From the NCBI GenBank assembly GCA_949316235.1, contig OX438744.1:27639578-27703577 (forward strand): a stretch of DNA of 64,000 nt, in the 5' to 3' direction. The position numbers were made by a program, and so were the translations under genes. Below, piece by piece: positions 1 to 11,962 of this stretch. The notes below the pieces were generated by a model. It did no database searches and was not told where the DNA came from. It saw nothing but the letters and a program-made list of their open reading frames with translations. Position 1 is the stretch's first letter, and each line of letters starts with the position of its first letter. This DNA is from Oegoconia quadripuncta (taxonomy: Eukaryota; Arthropoda; Insecta; Lepidoptera; Autostichidae).

Positions 1-63
1 TACCAATTATATTAAGATAAAGCTAAATGTTACAGAGTATTCACTTAGAATACTTATTGAGAG

Positions 64-309
64 GTTTTAGCTATATCCGCATTACCGCTAAAGGTGAGGA
101 TCCACACTGAGCGACGGCCCATTTGTGGTACAGATACACATACAACTCTATTATAGTTGTAACAGTTGTACTTAATTTTTGTTTTTATTATTACTGTGAA
201 ATAAGGCTACATTTCGTAAGAATAACACCAAGCAGAATGACTGTTACGTCGAATATTTTTGTATGTGTTTCTGTAATATGCAAATAAACGCTTTATTTAT
301 CTATCTATC
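64..309 (+). repeat. LINE 3' tail ending in (TATC)n, T family
   Basis: A non-LTR element 3' UTR ending ATGCAAATAAACGCTTTAT followed by TCTA repeats. It is nearly identical to 4490-4725 and matches 9487-9670 in reverse. Conserved landmarks are TGAGGATCCACACTGAGCG and the AAATAAA-type end. Only the non-coding tail is present, as expected of a 5'-truncated insertion. Confidence 0.7.
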
Positions 310-535
310 TTACCTCAAAAAGCTAGAACATTGCTGTTTGACGGTAATCAAGACGACTACTTTTAAAACTACCACGAACCAAACCGAATGTAATAATGTA
401 TATAATTAAACCTTTGAGGATCGAATCGAACCAGTAATCTCTGTCTCTGTAACCCCTTATTGTTAACTCATGTAATTTGAGTAAAATAAGATATTATTGT
501 TGTACGTTCTATAAGAAATACAAACAAAACAGTCA

Positions 536-662
536 TAAAATATTTATGTATGTTTATCCGTTATCTAATATCCATAGCACAAGCTGTGCTTAGTTTGGGA
601 CTAGATGATTGGTGTAAGTGTCCGAAATATTTATTAAATTATTATTATTATTAATAATAATA
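536..662 (+). repeat. SINE-A, 3' half
   Basis: Contains the SINE-A body from the ATATTTATGTATG segment to the terminal GTGTCCGAAATATTTATT and its ATT tail. The tRNA-like head is missing. Confidence 0.75.
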
Positions 663-1337
663 AAATATGAAGGAGGTGAGGTTATTTTTAAAGAGATCTC
701 TCTAACCAGTTTGTTGATGAGCTTAAATAAATAAAATATTGAACGAAGGATGTCAAAAATCATGATAAAAAAATTAGGATATATCTTAGTTATCTAATAA
801 GAGTGTAAATTTTATACTTTACATACATAAAAGAGATTATTATTTTTCTTTTTATTTGGGTCACCAAACAGTTGACACTTTCTTTTCCTTTGGCTTTTCT
901 ACATAATGCGTTCAAGAAACAGCATTTCTACCGTCTGCAGCTCTCCAAAACCGCCCGTGTGGAGTCGTCCATCTATTTTTACAGCAAGGAAACCATGTAT
1001 CTATAGGTAGTGAACCTTTTATTTAAATAACCACCGCATTATCTATGTTAAATAAAAACTATTCATACAATGCAGTACTTGGACGAAAATTTCCTTGACG
1101 TCAAACAAAGCTTAGAGAACTAAAGTACCAGATAGGTGATTGTTGTCAGGGAAAATTTGGACAATAAATATATGTAACGAGTTTTATCTTCTGTGTAAAC
1201 CTTTTAAATGTTTTCGAATAAAAATATTTGCTCAAACTTTGAAATTGTTCACCAATTTTTCGTAAATATGTTTGTACACTTGTCTGTCTATTTTCATTTG
1301 GCACTCTTCTCTTTTATGTATACATACATAAATAATG
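663..1337. other. No recognised feature
   Basis: AT-rich sequence without a convincing ORF. A stretch near 1200-1330 recurs in reverse at about 3905-4065, so part of it is repetitive. Confidence 0.5.
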
Positions 1338-1850
1338 TCACGCCTGTTTCCCATAAGGGTAGGCAGAGACCACAGACTTCCACTTGCTACGATCCTGACA
1401 CACCTCTTCTGCTTCCTTCACTCTCATGAGGTTGTTCATACATGCTCGTCGGTTTAGGGTACTCTTGACTTGGCCGTTCTTTAAGACGTCCCCAATTTGA
1501 TAATGGTACGTTCGTCGTGGTCTTCCCCTACCAACACTACCATCCACATTCGCTTTGTATAACTTTTTCGTAAGTCTTCTTTCATTCATCCTCTTCACAT
1601 GTCCAAACCATTTCAGCATACCTTTTTCAATCTTTGTCACAACGTCTTCATTCACACTACTTAACTCCCTATTTACACTAATCCTGATTCTATCTTTCAA
1701 ATTCACCCCATTCATACTCATTATACTCATTCATAATGATCTCATTTCCACTGCATTTATTCTACTTTCATTCTTCTTTTGCCATACCCAGCATTCACTC
1801 CCGTAAGTCAGTGTTGGAACCATGAACAGCCAGACGAGCTTTTATATGTA
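1338..1850 (-). pseudogene. RTE-like LINE ORF2, C-terminal fragment
   Basis: The minus-strand frame reads VPTLTYGSECWVWQKK, then a stop, then a 130-codon open stretch with [31 protein letters not shown], and [20 protein letters not shown]. This order is the thumb and C-terminal end of RTE-type reverse transcriptases, which occur in many lepidopteran genomes. The TGA near 1730 and the lack of the upstream RT and endonuclease domains mark it as dead. Confidence 0.8.
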
Positions 1851-2000
1851 TGGCCGTTCAAATTTTGCAAGTCAAATTGGAACCATTTTCTTTTGCCTAA
1901 GGAGTTGAAATTTTTCATACTCGTTCAGTTCGGTTGACAATTCCTTTAATTGATAGACATGAACTGATACTGCAACCAGGATTGTCTCCCCAAGAGAGAT
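1851..2000. repeat. Unclassified repeat, copy 1
   Basis: Shares CATACTCGTTCAGTT, GACATGAACTGAT and a following GACCGTCTCC-like stretch with 9410-9740, where a LINE tail interrupts it. Confidence 0.5.
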
Positions 2001-2040
2001 TTGCATACACCTTTAGACTAGAAAAATATGTCATAATCAT

Positions 2041-2245
2041 GATGGAGTATTGCTATACTCTCAGGCCCCAGCAGAATACGAGTATTTTGCCTGCTTCAGG
2101 CTAATCCACACCATGAGCTGTAGCCCCTTTGTAGACTGCGGCACACACATAATATTTGATGTTTCTGCAATTGTGTTTGTTTTAATTGGATCTTTCATGT
2201 GTTATGCGTGTGTACACAGATGCAAATAAATGCTTATCTTATTTT
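2041..2245 (+). repeat. LINE 3' tail, second (TATC)-type family (T2)
   Basis: Matches 37320-37565 over GCAGAATAC, GAGCTGTAGCC, GCGGCACACACATAATATTTG and the end ATGCAAATAAATGCTTATCT. Confidence 0.65.
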
Positions 2246-2249
2246 TTAA

Positions 2250-2492
2250 TGCACGACAGGTTTATACTTGACCTCAATAACACCTGATGTTAAGTGAAGA
2301 TGAGGTCGAAGGTGGAAGCGTACTGACCCGGAAACCCCAACACATTTGGGGGACTGGCTATCTTATATCTGACAACCGGAACACAACAATGCTATTAACA
2401 CTGCTGCTTGGCGGCAGATTTAGATAAGATGGTGGTAGCTAGCCAGGCGGACATTTAAAATGCCCTACCACCAACCAAAACAAGTACTTAAC
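2250..2492 (-). repeat. SINE-C, partial
   Basis: Carries the SINE-C body but lacks the tRNA-like head. In sense orientation the body runs TTGGTGGTAGGGCATTTTAA to TTAACATCAGGTG. Confidence 0.8.
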
Positions 2493-2816
2493 TTTTAGTT
2501 ACTAGAGACAAAAATATACCAATCCTTCATCCCATAATATCCCACCCAAATATAAACAAATTTACTCGATTTATTTCAACGAATATCTAATTCGTTGACT
2601 TATTTACATGAAGATAGTTAAATTTAGACGTGTCACTTGTACGTCCATTTATTTTTATACTGTTTACTATACTTACCTGGCGTTTGTTTTAATAGATCAT
2701 AATTATAATGCAAATATGTTTAAATGATATTCATAATTGTTTTATTTATAACATTGTATTTATCTGTGTTAGCTCTATTTTTCATTAGGGTTCCGTCAAA
2801 ATGAAAACCAAAAATG

Positions 2817-3080
2817 ACGACCCCTTTTGGTGTAGTTATTAGAAACTCTGACTGCTTTCGGTCCCGGGTCCGTATCCTGCTAGGGGCATATGTTTGTATT
2901 ATGAATACAGACATGTGTTTCCGAGTTATGGATGTTTTTCATTTATATATGTATTACAAAAACAAAACTATTTGTGTAGTTTATCAACCATCTGGTATCT
3001 ATAACACAAGCCTAGATGCTTACATGTGGACCGAGATGGCGCTGTGTGTATGTGCAAAGATATTTATTTATTTACTGGGA
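2817..3080 (+). repeat. SINE-B, full length but diverged
   Basis: The tRNA-like head (TTTGGTGTAGTTATTAG) has a degraded B box (GGTCCCGGGTCCGTATCC). The body then runs from GGGGCATATGTTTG to TGTGCAAAGATATTTATT. Confidence 0.8.
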
Positions 3081-3702
3081 CACGAGATAGAAGCTTTGTG
3101 CTTCTTTCTTATTCGCATAAAGCAAACGTGATAGCGCTTCAGAATAGAATAGAAATCGTTTATTTGACACATTGAACGACCCATTAAATATATACGAAAG
3201 CAGAAAAAATAACAATATTTTTTATAATTGAGCGAAAAGAGCATCTCCTTGTTAAATTTCCCTTCAAATAGCCAGTCTGACTCGCATTAGTACGAAGTAT
3301 TACACTTGAAATACTGTAGTGTATCAAACACATAAAATTGCGAGTGAGATTCGATCTCAATCTCAAGATCGCTTCATCAATACCATAGAATAGACAGTAA
3401 CCGCTTGTTATGGACAGACTAATCATTCTCGTTCCCGCTTCTCGACGATACAAAACTTCTATTATGTCTGATGCTGTGTTCCCGAATGTATACACGCAGT
3501 GTCACTTGGCTCACTAAAAATGCGGAGATTGAAAAACAAAAATTATTTCCCAAAATATTAAATAACGGAACCTGTAGAGACATTACGACATACACTTCAC
3601 GAGTGTTTAATTAATTCTTGACGATTGTAGGAAAACCCGACGGGTTTGCGTGTGAACAGTGCCTCCTCTAATGGAGTTATGTTTTTAATATGACAACATT
3701 AA
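3081..3702. other. Mostly unassigned sequence
   Basis: Holds one short match (ATCTCAATCTCAAGATCG near 3355) to the GGCCCGTATTAATAA MITE family. No supported gene: the frame at 3184-3495 shows no known domain. Confidence 0.4.
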
Positions 3703-3902
3703 AGACTTTTGGTTGGTGATAGGACATTTTAAATGTCCGCCTGGCTAACTACCAACATCTTATCTAAATCTGCCGCCAAACAGTAATGTTAATAGCATTG
3801 TTGTGTTCCGGTTGTCAGGAATAAGAAGAGAGAGATGGGGTGTCCGGGTCAGTACGCTACCACCTTCGGCCTCATCTTCACTTAACATCAGGTGTGATTG
3901 AT
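3703..3902 (+). repeat. SINE-C, head-less
   Basis: Body only, from TTGGTTGGTGATAGGACATTT to ATCAGGTGTGATTG. The middle (AAGAAGAGAGAGATGGGG) is rearranged relative to other copies. Confidence 0.75.
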
Positions 3903-4442
3903 ATATAAAAGCTTGTAAAGAGACTGACACATGAAAATAGACAGACAATTGTACAAACATATTTACGAAAAATTGGTAAACAATTTCAAAGTTTGAGCAA
4001 ATATTTTGTTTCGAAAACATTTAAGAGGTTTACACAAAACATAAAACTCGTTATATTTTTGGCTATATAGAGATTTGAGAAGAGTGTTTGATACGAATAC
4101 GAGTATTGCGATAGATGTGTGGAGTGACATCACAGACCACCATAATAGGTAGATTTTTTTTAAAGGAATTCTATCGAATCGAATTCTAGCGAATTAAAGC
4201 ACATCTGCTAGAAATACAAAAGAAGAATATTCCGAAAGCATTTGCAACATTTCGAATAGCTTAGCGGTAGCTGCTCACAGACATCTTGATTCGTTCGCGT
4301 TGTGGGTATTTAATTAATTATGTTAAGCCCACTTTCGACAATTATTATTTTAAACGAGTATCATTATGATCCATACAATTGCTATACACCACCGTACAAC
4401 ATGATCTTTATAGAATACACACTTATGGTTGTTATTGAAAAT

Positions 4443-4725
4443 GTTTGCACTAGTACCCTCGCTTTCTCTCGCAGGGCACTAGCTGAAAATCAGTGTCTTA
4501 CCGCTATAGGTGAGGATCCACACTGAGCGATGGTCCATTTGTGGTACAGATACACATACAACTCTATTATAGTTGTAACAGTTGTACTTAATTTTTGTTT
4601 TTATTACTGTGAAATAAGGCTACATTTCGTAAGAATAACACCAAGCAGAATGATTGTTGCGTCGAATATTTTTGTATGTGTTTCTGTAATATGCAAATAA
4701 ACGCTTTATCTATCTATCTATTTAT
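4443..4725 (+). repeat. LINE 3' tail ending in (TATC)n, T family
   Basis: The longest T copy. It begins upstream with TAGCTGAAAATCAGTGTCTT, a stretch shared in reverse with 46290-46330, and ends in TCTATCTATCTA. Confidence 0.72.
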
Positions 4726-4726
4726 G

Positions 4727-4889
4727 AAGTACTAGCATTTCGCACGCGGCTTTCTTTAATTTGTTTATCCCGCGGGGACTATTGACTTAATCGAGATAGA
4801 AAATCTTTTAATCCAGGGTATGTTCTTGCTATACCAAATTTCATCCAAGTCTGTTCATACGTTTCGCCACGATTGTGCAACAAACACAC
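4727..4889 (-). mobile_element. Non-autonomous Helitron-like fragment
   Basis: It opens with ACTAGCATTTCGCACGCGGC. This is the reverse of a Helitron 3' end finishing in CTAG followed by T, with the CG-rich hairpin usual for lepidopteran Helitrons. It then carries the common AAATTTCATCCAAGTCTGTTC segment. The opposite terminus was not found. Confidence 0.5.
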
Positions 4890-5340
4890 AAAATCAAAGT
4901 CAAAGTCAAAAAATATTTATTTCGTAGGATGAAGATTAACACTTGAAAATGTCACATTTTTTATTTTAATATTAAAATATTGACATTATTGCTCATTCGC
5001 AAAGCAGATTCCCCAGAGAAGAACAAGCAAGAAACTCAAGGGTTGCTCTTTTAAATAAGTTTTGGTTACAATTATATTATATTGTATAATTAGGCTGAAT
5101 ATCGCCGAGCGGTCTATGTCCATGCTTGCTTATCATCCAGATAGTCAGAAATTTTATAATAGCCTTTGGTAAATAATGTCTGTTTTATGATGGTTTTGAA
5201 TTTATTTAAAGGTAAATTTTGAATGTCCACTAGAACCTTATTATAAAAGCGTATACATTGCCCCTTAAATGACCTAGTGACTTTGTGTAAACGGCTGGGA
5301 TGAACAAACAAAAATCCAAACTTTCGCATTTATAACTCAC
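4890..5340 (-). pseudogene. CR1-like LINE, C-terminus and 3' UTR (family E)
   Basis: The minus-strand frame at 5329-5114 reads GQCIRFYNKVLVDIQNLPLN, then KISDYLDDKQAWT and a stop, followed by a 3' UTR that ends in TGACTTTGACTTTG. The YNKV...NLP..KFK...YLxDK pattern is the C-terminal end of CR1-type ORF2. The catalytic domains are absent. Relatives lie at 28855-29412 and 48165-49095. Confidence 0.72.
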
Positions 5341-5385
5341 TCCGTTTCCTACTTCAATGCTATAAGTTCACCTTTGTACATAAGC

Positions 5386-5470
5386 TATAATAATAATAAT
5401 AATAATAAATAAATATCCTTAGATTATATAAATACAGCGCCATCTAGTTCCACAGTAAGCATCTATCATT
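5386..5470 (-). repeat. SINE-B, 3' end fragment
   Basis: An (AAT)n tail, then ATCCTTAGA ... CAGCGCCATCTAGTTCCACA, the reversed SINE-B end. Confidence 0.7.
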
Positions 5471-5887
5471 TCTACTCTGTTATATGTAATATTTTGGTGC
5501 AATAAAGAATAAATATTAATATTTAGATAATTTACATAAGTTAGACTAGTTAGGTAGATGATGTTCTCTAGACCTGTCTAACGGTGCCTTTATGATGAAT
5601 AAAGCTAATTTGGAATAAAGGATAAAGCGATATTTGCCGAATGAATGATCAATGATTTATTTATTAAAAAAAAATCTTTATTGCAGGAACTTGTTCCATA
5701 TCAATTTACATTAAAAATTTACATTAAAAATTAAAATTACAATTTCAATTTAAAATTTAAATTCAAATTATATTTATTTATAAATTTGCCAGAGTAGTCA
5801 ATTTTTATGTTGTAACTTTTTATAATTTTAAAGTTCCTAATTTTTTGTAGAAGGATAGAGTACCTACCTATCAGTAATCAAATAAAA

Positions 5888-6015
5888 AGTTGCGGGTTCG
5901 AATCCCGTGAGGGGTAAATATTTGTGTGACGATTACGAATATTTATTCCCGGGTCATGGATGTGCATGTTTATTCGTTATCTAGTATCCAAAGTAGAAGT
6001 TGCTTAGTTTGGGAT
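5888..6015 (+). repeat. SINE-A, B box onward, diverged
   Basis: Starts at GTTGCGGGTTCGAATCCCGT, runs through CCCGGGTCATGGATG and ends near GTTTGGGATTAGATTAG. Confidence 0.7.
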
Positions 6016-6097
6016 TAGATTAGTGAGATTGCGGTCAAACGCGAATCCAGTCAATCATAAAAAAAAGATGATTGGTGCAATTTGTTTATTTATTAAA

Positions 6098-6405
6098 GGG
6101 AGCGTCGGTGAGTCTCTCCCAATTTGGGAGGTCCAGGTACGATCCTCAGGCAGGCCATATAGCAATGAGTTTTTAAATTTAATTTAATTACTTATGTGAA
6201 TTTATCCGACTGCTCTTAAACTGTTAAGGAAAATATCGTGAGGAAACCTGTATGCCTGAGAAATAAAAATTCTAAGGCATGAGAAGTCCCCAACCCGCAT
6301 TAGTCCAGCGTGGTCTATGGACTATGGCCCATACTCCCTTATTACACGAGGGAAGGCCTATATCCCTGCAGTGGGATATTCATGGGCAGAGATGATGATT
6401 TATTT
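6098..6405 (+). repeat. SINE-D (tRNA-derived), nearly complete
   Basis: The diverged tRNA-like head (GGGAGGTCCAGGTACGATCC) is followed by GTGAGGAAACCTGTATGCC, AGTCCCCAACCCGCATTAG and the end GCAGTGGGATATTCATGGGC. It finishes in GATGATG/TTTA and an A run. It matches 13885-14186 throughout. Confidence 0.75.
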
Positions 6406-6424
6406 ATTAAAAAAAAAGAAGAAG

Positions 6425-6830
6425 AATTAGATCCCCTTAGGAATATAAAGGGATAGGGAAAGGTTAGAGGCATTCGAGATGTAGTGCTGGAGACGAATGG
6501 AGGGAATAAGCTGGACCAAGAAGAGAACAAATGAAGAGGTATTAATGATGGTAAAGGAGAAGAGATGCCTGTTAGCCACAGTTGAGAACCGAAGAGGAAA
6601 AATGATAGATTGAAACGACACGATATTTTTTTGAAGAACATAATTGAGGGAAAGATTGAAGGAAAGAGAGGAAGGGGAAGACCTAGGCGTAATTACTTTG
6701 ACCACGTGAAAGAAAAGGTGAATGTCGTATCGTACCAAGGGTTAAAACGAGGGTGGGAAGTAGAGAGACGTGGTCATTACTCCACCGTCAAGAGTCCGTC
6801 TTAAATTGAAGAGAGAGAGAGGAATATAAA
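6425..6830 (+). pseudogene. RTE-like LINE C-terminal fragment, second subfamily
   Basis: The frame 6610-6804 reads KRGRGRPRRNYFDHVKEKVN followed by VVSYQGLKRGWEVERRGHYS. The same block (GRPRR..Y..VKEKV...YQE) recurs at 49380-49728, 39795-39948 and, reversed, 40893-41015. Frames are broken upstream. Confidence 0.7.
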
Positions 6831-7210
6831 TTAAAAAAAGAGAGACCCGCAATATTTTGTGCAAGCCAGTTGGAGCTGGTATTTAAAATCACAGATAGTC
6901 CAATACGAAAGTATTTGTATAGATATTTTTACAATAATAGGACAGATAATTCAATCACTGTCACAGATATAATTGAAGTAGAGTGGATGCATAAACAACA
7001 AGGAAACACCGACAACCTTTGCCTGAAGTGTAGATAAGAAGATACAGATTCTATTTAATCTTTTGTAAATAACTACTTAGGTATATGATTGAAGAAGCCT
7101 TGCATTGTATAAAGTATATATGCATATATCAGCTATTCTGCCAGTGATGTCTCTGTATTTTAAGGTACTTAGTAGTAATCTGTGCTTAAGTTTTAATTTC
7201 CCCGTGTTTT

Positions 7211-7415
7211 AGATTCGCTGAAACTTTTATAAAGCGGTTACTTTTAAAAATTAACGCTGCCTATACTTAACTTAATGTTATCCGATAATACAAACAAAGT
7301 TTAGCTAAATTTGGATTTGCCGTTCCCAAAAAAAAAGTCAAAAATGTTTGTATGGAGAAAACAGTCTTAATAAAATTCTTCATACAAAACGCCAATTTCA
7401 TTGGTAAGGACCTAA
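7211..7415 (+). mobile_element. mariner-like MITE (family F), right part
   Basis: Ends CCAATTTCATTGGTAAGGACCTAA followed by TA. It aligns with the 3' portion of 38198-38532 and, reversed, with 54526-54865. The left end is missing. Confidence 0.55.
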
Positions 7416-7917
7416 TAATTAATTCTGCACAGTGTTGTTTATTACTCTTATGGCTGCACAGTAATATGTCAAACTTTATAATTGGCTTAATAAGTATGTA
7501 ATTTAATTTTAAGTAATTTTTAATTAAATGTAATTTAATTTTTTTACTTTGACTTTGACTATAGGGTTTCCGATGAATATGGCTGAAAATAAAGATTATA
7601 AGTCCAAAGATGGAGAGGCGATAATGGAATAAGTTCGTGAAACTAACATATGTTAAGGAGGTAAGTAGGTACCTACGTTTATTTATCTGGCGCTAGACTC
7701 TTCAACATTATCGTAACCGAGATTTCTATACCATTGACCTATATAACTAATTTCAATTGCATCTTTATCAGCTCAGATTTACGTATTACCTTTAGATATG
7801 TACCTAACTGGATCGGATGTATCTGATATGTCATTGTATATTATCCTCTATGGAACACTAGCTTTGATAATTACAGTATCCATTTCTTTCTTTGTTGTCA
7901 CATATATTGTGCATGTC
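7416..7917. other. Unassigned, with a short LINE-like tail
   Basis: TTTACTTTGACTTTGACT at 7542-7560 resembles the 3' tail of CR1-like elements. No other feature was recognised. Confidence 0.4.
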
Positions 7918-8100
7918 TAATATAACTAGCTTTAGCGTGGGATAACTTTATCGCGGAAATTGACTTATCCTGCTACTCACTTTATCGGGATAAAAACTAT
8001 CCAATGTCTTAATCCAGGGTATGTTCTACGTATATACCAAATTTCATCCAAATCCGTTCACCCGTTTTGCCGTGATTGAGTAACAAACAAACATCGTTAG
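7918..8100 (-). mobile_element. Non-autonomous Helitron-like fragment
   Basis: Begins AACTAGCTTTAGCGTGGG and carries TCCAGGGTATGTTCTACG and CAAATTTCATCCAAATCCG, in the same order as 4727-4889. Confidence 0.5.
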
Positions 8101-8589
8101 ACTGATTTTTTTTTTTTAGAAAGGAAGAAAGAAAGGAGTATTTATAGCCAACAAATACAGAAAAATTCGTAGGTATAACATTTTGTATAATTAAATGTAT
8201 TTGTTGCAAAGGGATTGAGCGTCAGCATTTGCTGCCAATATGTCGTATGGCAATTGACAGCGCTGGTTTTCAGCGCAACCCCTCTCTCACTTAGGTTTTC
8301 AAAATAAAAAACAACAGTCAGGCGCGTTCTCACATACACTTATATGTGTGAGGAAAAAAAACAGGAAAAAAAAGAAAAAAACCGCTGTTGCCTACTTGAG
8401 AGTGCGATAACAAAAAGAAAAAGATCTTAAACATAAAAATTCATATGTGAATTAGCCGCTAAGCACATTTTTTACGTCCGTATAACTATAGTGTTAAAAT
8501 ACCTAATTCTAATAATATAAAAACTTCATACAGTATAATTTTGAGGGCCTTTTAATCTATATTTATTTACAGAGGGTTTTAATTAAATG

Positions 8590-9110
8590 CCACCCTCATC
8601 GTGGCTCTCTTTTGTACAAAGTCACGTCTTAATTCGATCGATTCTTAATTGCTATCTTAACTAAGTCATATAATTGTATAGCCTCTTCAGAATTTTCGAA
8701 TATTTAGTTTTCGTCATGATTCCTCATTTTGGTCACACTCCATAGTGACATGAAATACGTCCTCGACTATACCACACTGCGTGCAATTGGGGGAATCAAC
8801 TTTACGCATCATGAATCCAAAACTATTTAATGGTATATGACCGTAACGAAGTCGGAACGCTACCACTAGATCCCGTCGATTAAGTTTACCTTCGTTAAAC
8901 CATGGGATCCGACATGGGATAGTCTTATATCACACCCCTTTCGAGCGCGACCTTTCGTCGAAATATTCGGACCACATTTCGCGGCACTTATCCCTGACCT
9001 CATAATAGAACATCAGTAAACCACGGTAAGCACTGAAACAAGTCGCCATCTAGTACGGCTTCTTTTGCCAATCGATCAACTTACTCGTTCCCCACGAAGC
9101 TAGACTGTAT
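8590..9110 (-). pseudogene. LINE ORF2 end with RNase H tail and CCHC-like knuckle
   Basis: Reading leftwards: remnants of a NE.VDRLAKEA RNase H end (about 9090), then VWSEYFDERSRSKG, IPWFNEGKLNRRDLVVAFRL, RYGHIPLNSFGFMMRKVDSP, and CTQCGIVEDVFHVTMEC (C-x2-C-x7-H-x4-C). This arrangement is known at the C-terminus of RNase-H-bearing non-LTR elements (I, R1 and related clades). A stop follows near 8720. Frames are broken toward 9000. Confidence 0.75.
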
Positions 9111-9409
9111 CTTGTTATTGTAAAGTGAAACAAAACATGTTACAGCAAAGTGTAAAAGGCGATGTTAATTTTAAACGTATCGTTTTGGTGTACGTCGATC
9201 AATGACTCGACCACAGACAACTAAAAAACAGTTTACGCTATTGTACCGACACAGAAATAAACACGGAAATATAATGGAACGATTGATTTTTTTGTCGAGG
9301 AAAATTTTCATTGGGACCTTGGATTGCAATTGCAAAGGAGACCTTTCTAACATTTGTAGTTCACAGGAAAGTAATTTTAGCCGACTACAAAAAATGATGA
9401 GGTACTTAC

Positions 9410-9745
9410 TATGTCCGTTCCAATTATGCAAGTCAACATAGAACAATTGGCTGTTTACCTCAGAAATTTTGCATACTCGTTCAGTTAGATAGATAGATAA
9501 AGCGTTTATTTGCATATTACAGAAACACATACAAAAATATTCGACGCAACAATCATTCTGCTTGGTGTTATTCTTACGAAATGTAGCCTTATTTCACAGT
9601 AATAAAAATAAAAACAAAAATTAAGTACAATAGTAACAGTTAAGTACAGTTCTAATCACAATACATTTATATGAGAGACATGAACTGATGCTGCAGCGAG
9701 GACCGTCTCCTCACGAGGAGAACTCCTTAACGGTTCGTAGCACGG
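9410..9745. repeat. Unclassified repeat, copy 2, split by a LINE tail
   Basis: The copy of 1851-2000 is interrupted after ACTCGTTCAGTT and resumes at GAGAGACATGAACTGATG. Confidence 0.5.
9487..9670 (-). repeat. LINE 3' tail, T family, inserted in another repeat
   Basis: Opens AGATAGATAGATAAAGCG, the reverse of the T tail. It truncates after about 180 bases. Confidence 0.7.
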
Positions 9746-9840
9746 ATACGAAATTTCGAAATAAATACACCGATTCTATTGGAAACTCACACACATGAAA
9801 GGATTTAAAAAGTTAGTCGAGAACATTTTCGAAAAAAACC

Positions 9841-10132
9841 ACGTCCATGGCTCAATGTAAACAACATTGGGTTTACGATTTCGATCCCCAGCGGGGTACA
9901 TGTTTAAGTACTCGGTTTGGTTGGTGGTAGGGCATTTTAAACGTCTTGCTGGCTAGCTACCACTAATCTTATCTAAATCTGCCGCCAAGCAGCAATGTTA
10001 ATAGCATTGTTGTGTTCCGGTTGTCAGAGATAAGATAGCCAGTCCCCCAAATGTCAGTTGGGGTTTCCGGGTCAGTACGCTTCCACCTTCGACCTCATCT
10101 TTACTTAACATCAGGTGTGATTGAGGTCATAG
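9841..10132 (+). repeat. SINE-C, near complete
   Basis: The head is CCATGGCTCAATGTAAACAA with a shortened B-box region, then the full body to AACATCAGGTGTGATTGAGG. Confidence 0.8.
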
Positions 10133-10289
10133 TAAGAGGAAAAATGCAATATATTCTTTTAATATCGATATTTTTAAAATGTTTTCTACTAACCTTTAAG
10201 ATCTATATATCCTGCTTATACGTATAAAGTTTCATTAGAATCGGTCCATTTAAATCGAGATAAACCATCTTAACAACACAATCAAATAC

Positions 10290-10510
10290 AAATACTCTTT
10301 ATTGCGCAAAATAATTTACAATAATTTTTGATGATAACAATAGAACACAATTAGGCGGTCTTATCACTAAAACTTCCAACAGCCATGGAACATTTGTAGG
10401 TAGAAAAACAGGTAGTTAACCACTTCTAGTGGAGGTAATTTTTTCCGAATTGTACGAGCACGCTGTACATCATTTCATGCCGACTGTACAATGATTCCAT
10501 GTGTACATAT
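10290..10510 (-). repeat. LINE 3' tail fragments
   Basis: CTCTTTATTGCGCAAAATAA, then GAACACAATTAGGCGGTCTT, a block seen sense at about 49960-49985 and related to 30725-30860. A stretch at 10440-10500 (GTACGAGCACGCTGTAC) recurs at 22245-22310. Confidence 0.5.
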
Positions 10511-10790
10511 TCTTTTTAGTGCAATAAAGACGCTCGTCAGCGACGGATGTGCAGTGGTTTTCCTAATACAATTTCCCGTGCTGACTAACATTAAGTAACA
10601 TATAACGCTCACCTATATTAAATTACATACCGTTTAATGTGTTTGGGATAAGTCCCAACACGAAAATAAGACGACATCTAAAAAGACTCAACTGACATCG
10701 AAAATATATTAAGTAACGAATCAACACATTTTTGATGTCAGCAAAGAACCAATTTTTCGATATTGTTTCCGTGTTTATTTCTGTTGGTAC

Positions 10791-11045
10791 AATAATAAAT
10801 AAATAAATATCCTTAGACATACACACAGAAAATTCGTTCCACAGTAAGCAACTATAGACTTTTGTGGATACCAGATGGTTGATATACTACATAAATACAT
10901 TTTTTTTTGTAAATAAATACTTATTATAAATGAAAACATGTCCGTATTCATCACACAAACATATGCCCCTAGCGGGATTCGAACCCGCAACCTTTTGGTA
11001 TAGTGGTCAGAGTTGCTAACCACTAAACCACTCCACCAAACAATT
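10791..11045 (-). repeat. SINE-B, full length
   Basis: The reversed copy ends with the tRNA-like head (B box GGTTCGAATCCC, then the A-box region). It has an AAT-type tail at its 3' end. Confidence 0.85.
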
Positions 11046-11124
11046 TTGAAGAGTTTTAAAAAAACACATCGTAGTCGTTGCGTAATGATGATGAAAATGA
11101 ATGAATAATTTTATTTTTTTATGA

Positions 11125-11170
11125 AACAGATGAGGGAGGCCTTTGCCCAGCAGTGGGACACTATGGGCTC

Positions 11171-11206
<36 letters not shown>

Positions 11207-11208
11207 TA
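11125..11208 (+). repeat. SINE-D 3' end with (AAT)n microsatellite
   Basis: GGGAGGCCTTTGCCCAGCAG and TGGGACACTATGGGC, followed by about 11 AAT units. Confidence 0.6.
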
Positions 11209-11576
11209 AAGGTTTATTTTTATTTACAAGTCTGAATATAGAAATGATATTAACAAAAACATACTAAAATACAGATAAAAAATAAGGGCCCTAGAACATA
11301 AGTTCACGTCATAAGTACAACACATGTTCCAGGTCACTGCTTTGTAGCAAAGTACCCAAGGCTAGAGACGTTGTCACGTTGTATGGCCATTTTAATTAAT
11401 TTAATTTTAATATTAGTATTGGTTTTTCTGCCATTGAAACAAAATATGACCGAGAAACAAGAGGCTGTCGAAAATCGTCACATGCGCCGGCTCATAGGCT
11501 TGCTGTCCACTAGTATACAGCTATGTGAGGAAACTGCAATAATAATGCGAAGCTATACTGTTTTTGTCCATTAATT

Positions 11577-11815
11577 TTGACGACCTGTTTGGTGTAGTAG
11601 TTTTAAAACCGCTAGAGGCATATGTTTGTATGATGAATATGGATGTTTTCATTTATAATAAGTATTTATTTACAAGAAAAAATGTATTTATGTAGTATAT
11701 CAACCATCTGGTATCCACAACACAAGCCTATAGTTGCTTAAAGTGGAACTAGATAGTATTGTGTCGCTGTGTGTATGGCCAAGGATATTTATTATCATTT
11801 ATTTGTTATTATTAA
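11577..11815 (+). repeat. SINE-B with internal deletion in the head
   Basis: GACGACCTGTTTGGTGTAGT runs into CCGCTAGAGGCATATG; the B box is deleted. Confidence 0.8.
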
Positions 11816-11962
11816 TATGTGACCTATGTGAGGTGACGGACAAAAGGAGTCCATGTCTTCATTGAACATTGCGTGATATTAATATATTTTTGTTTCCATG
11901 ATGGCATGCATAAATAACATAACTTTATCATCTAATAACCACATTACTCCCATTCCCATTGC

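Noticed and set aside
9171..9530. 119-aa minus-strand ORF
   Set aside because: It spans the border of a LINE tail and another repeat and has no domain-like pattern.
11371..11574. 67-aa ORF with a hydrophobic N-terminus (signal-peptide-like)
   Set aside because: The hydrophobic run comes from AT-rich TTAATTTTAAT sequence. There is no homology, splice context or neighbouring exon to support it.
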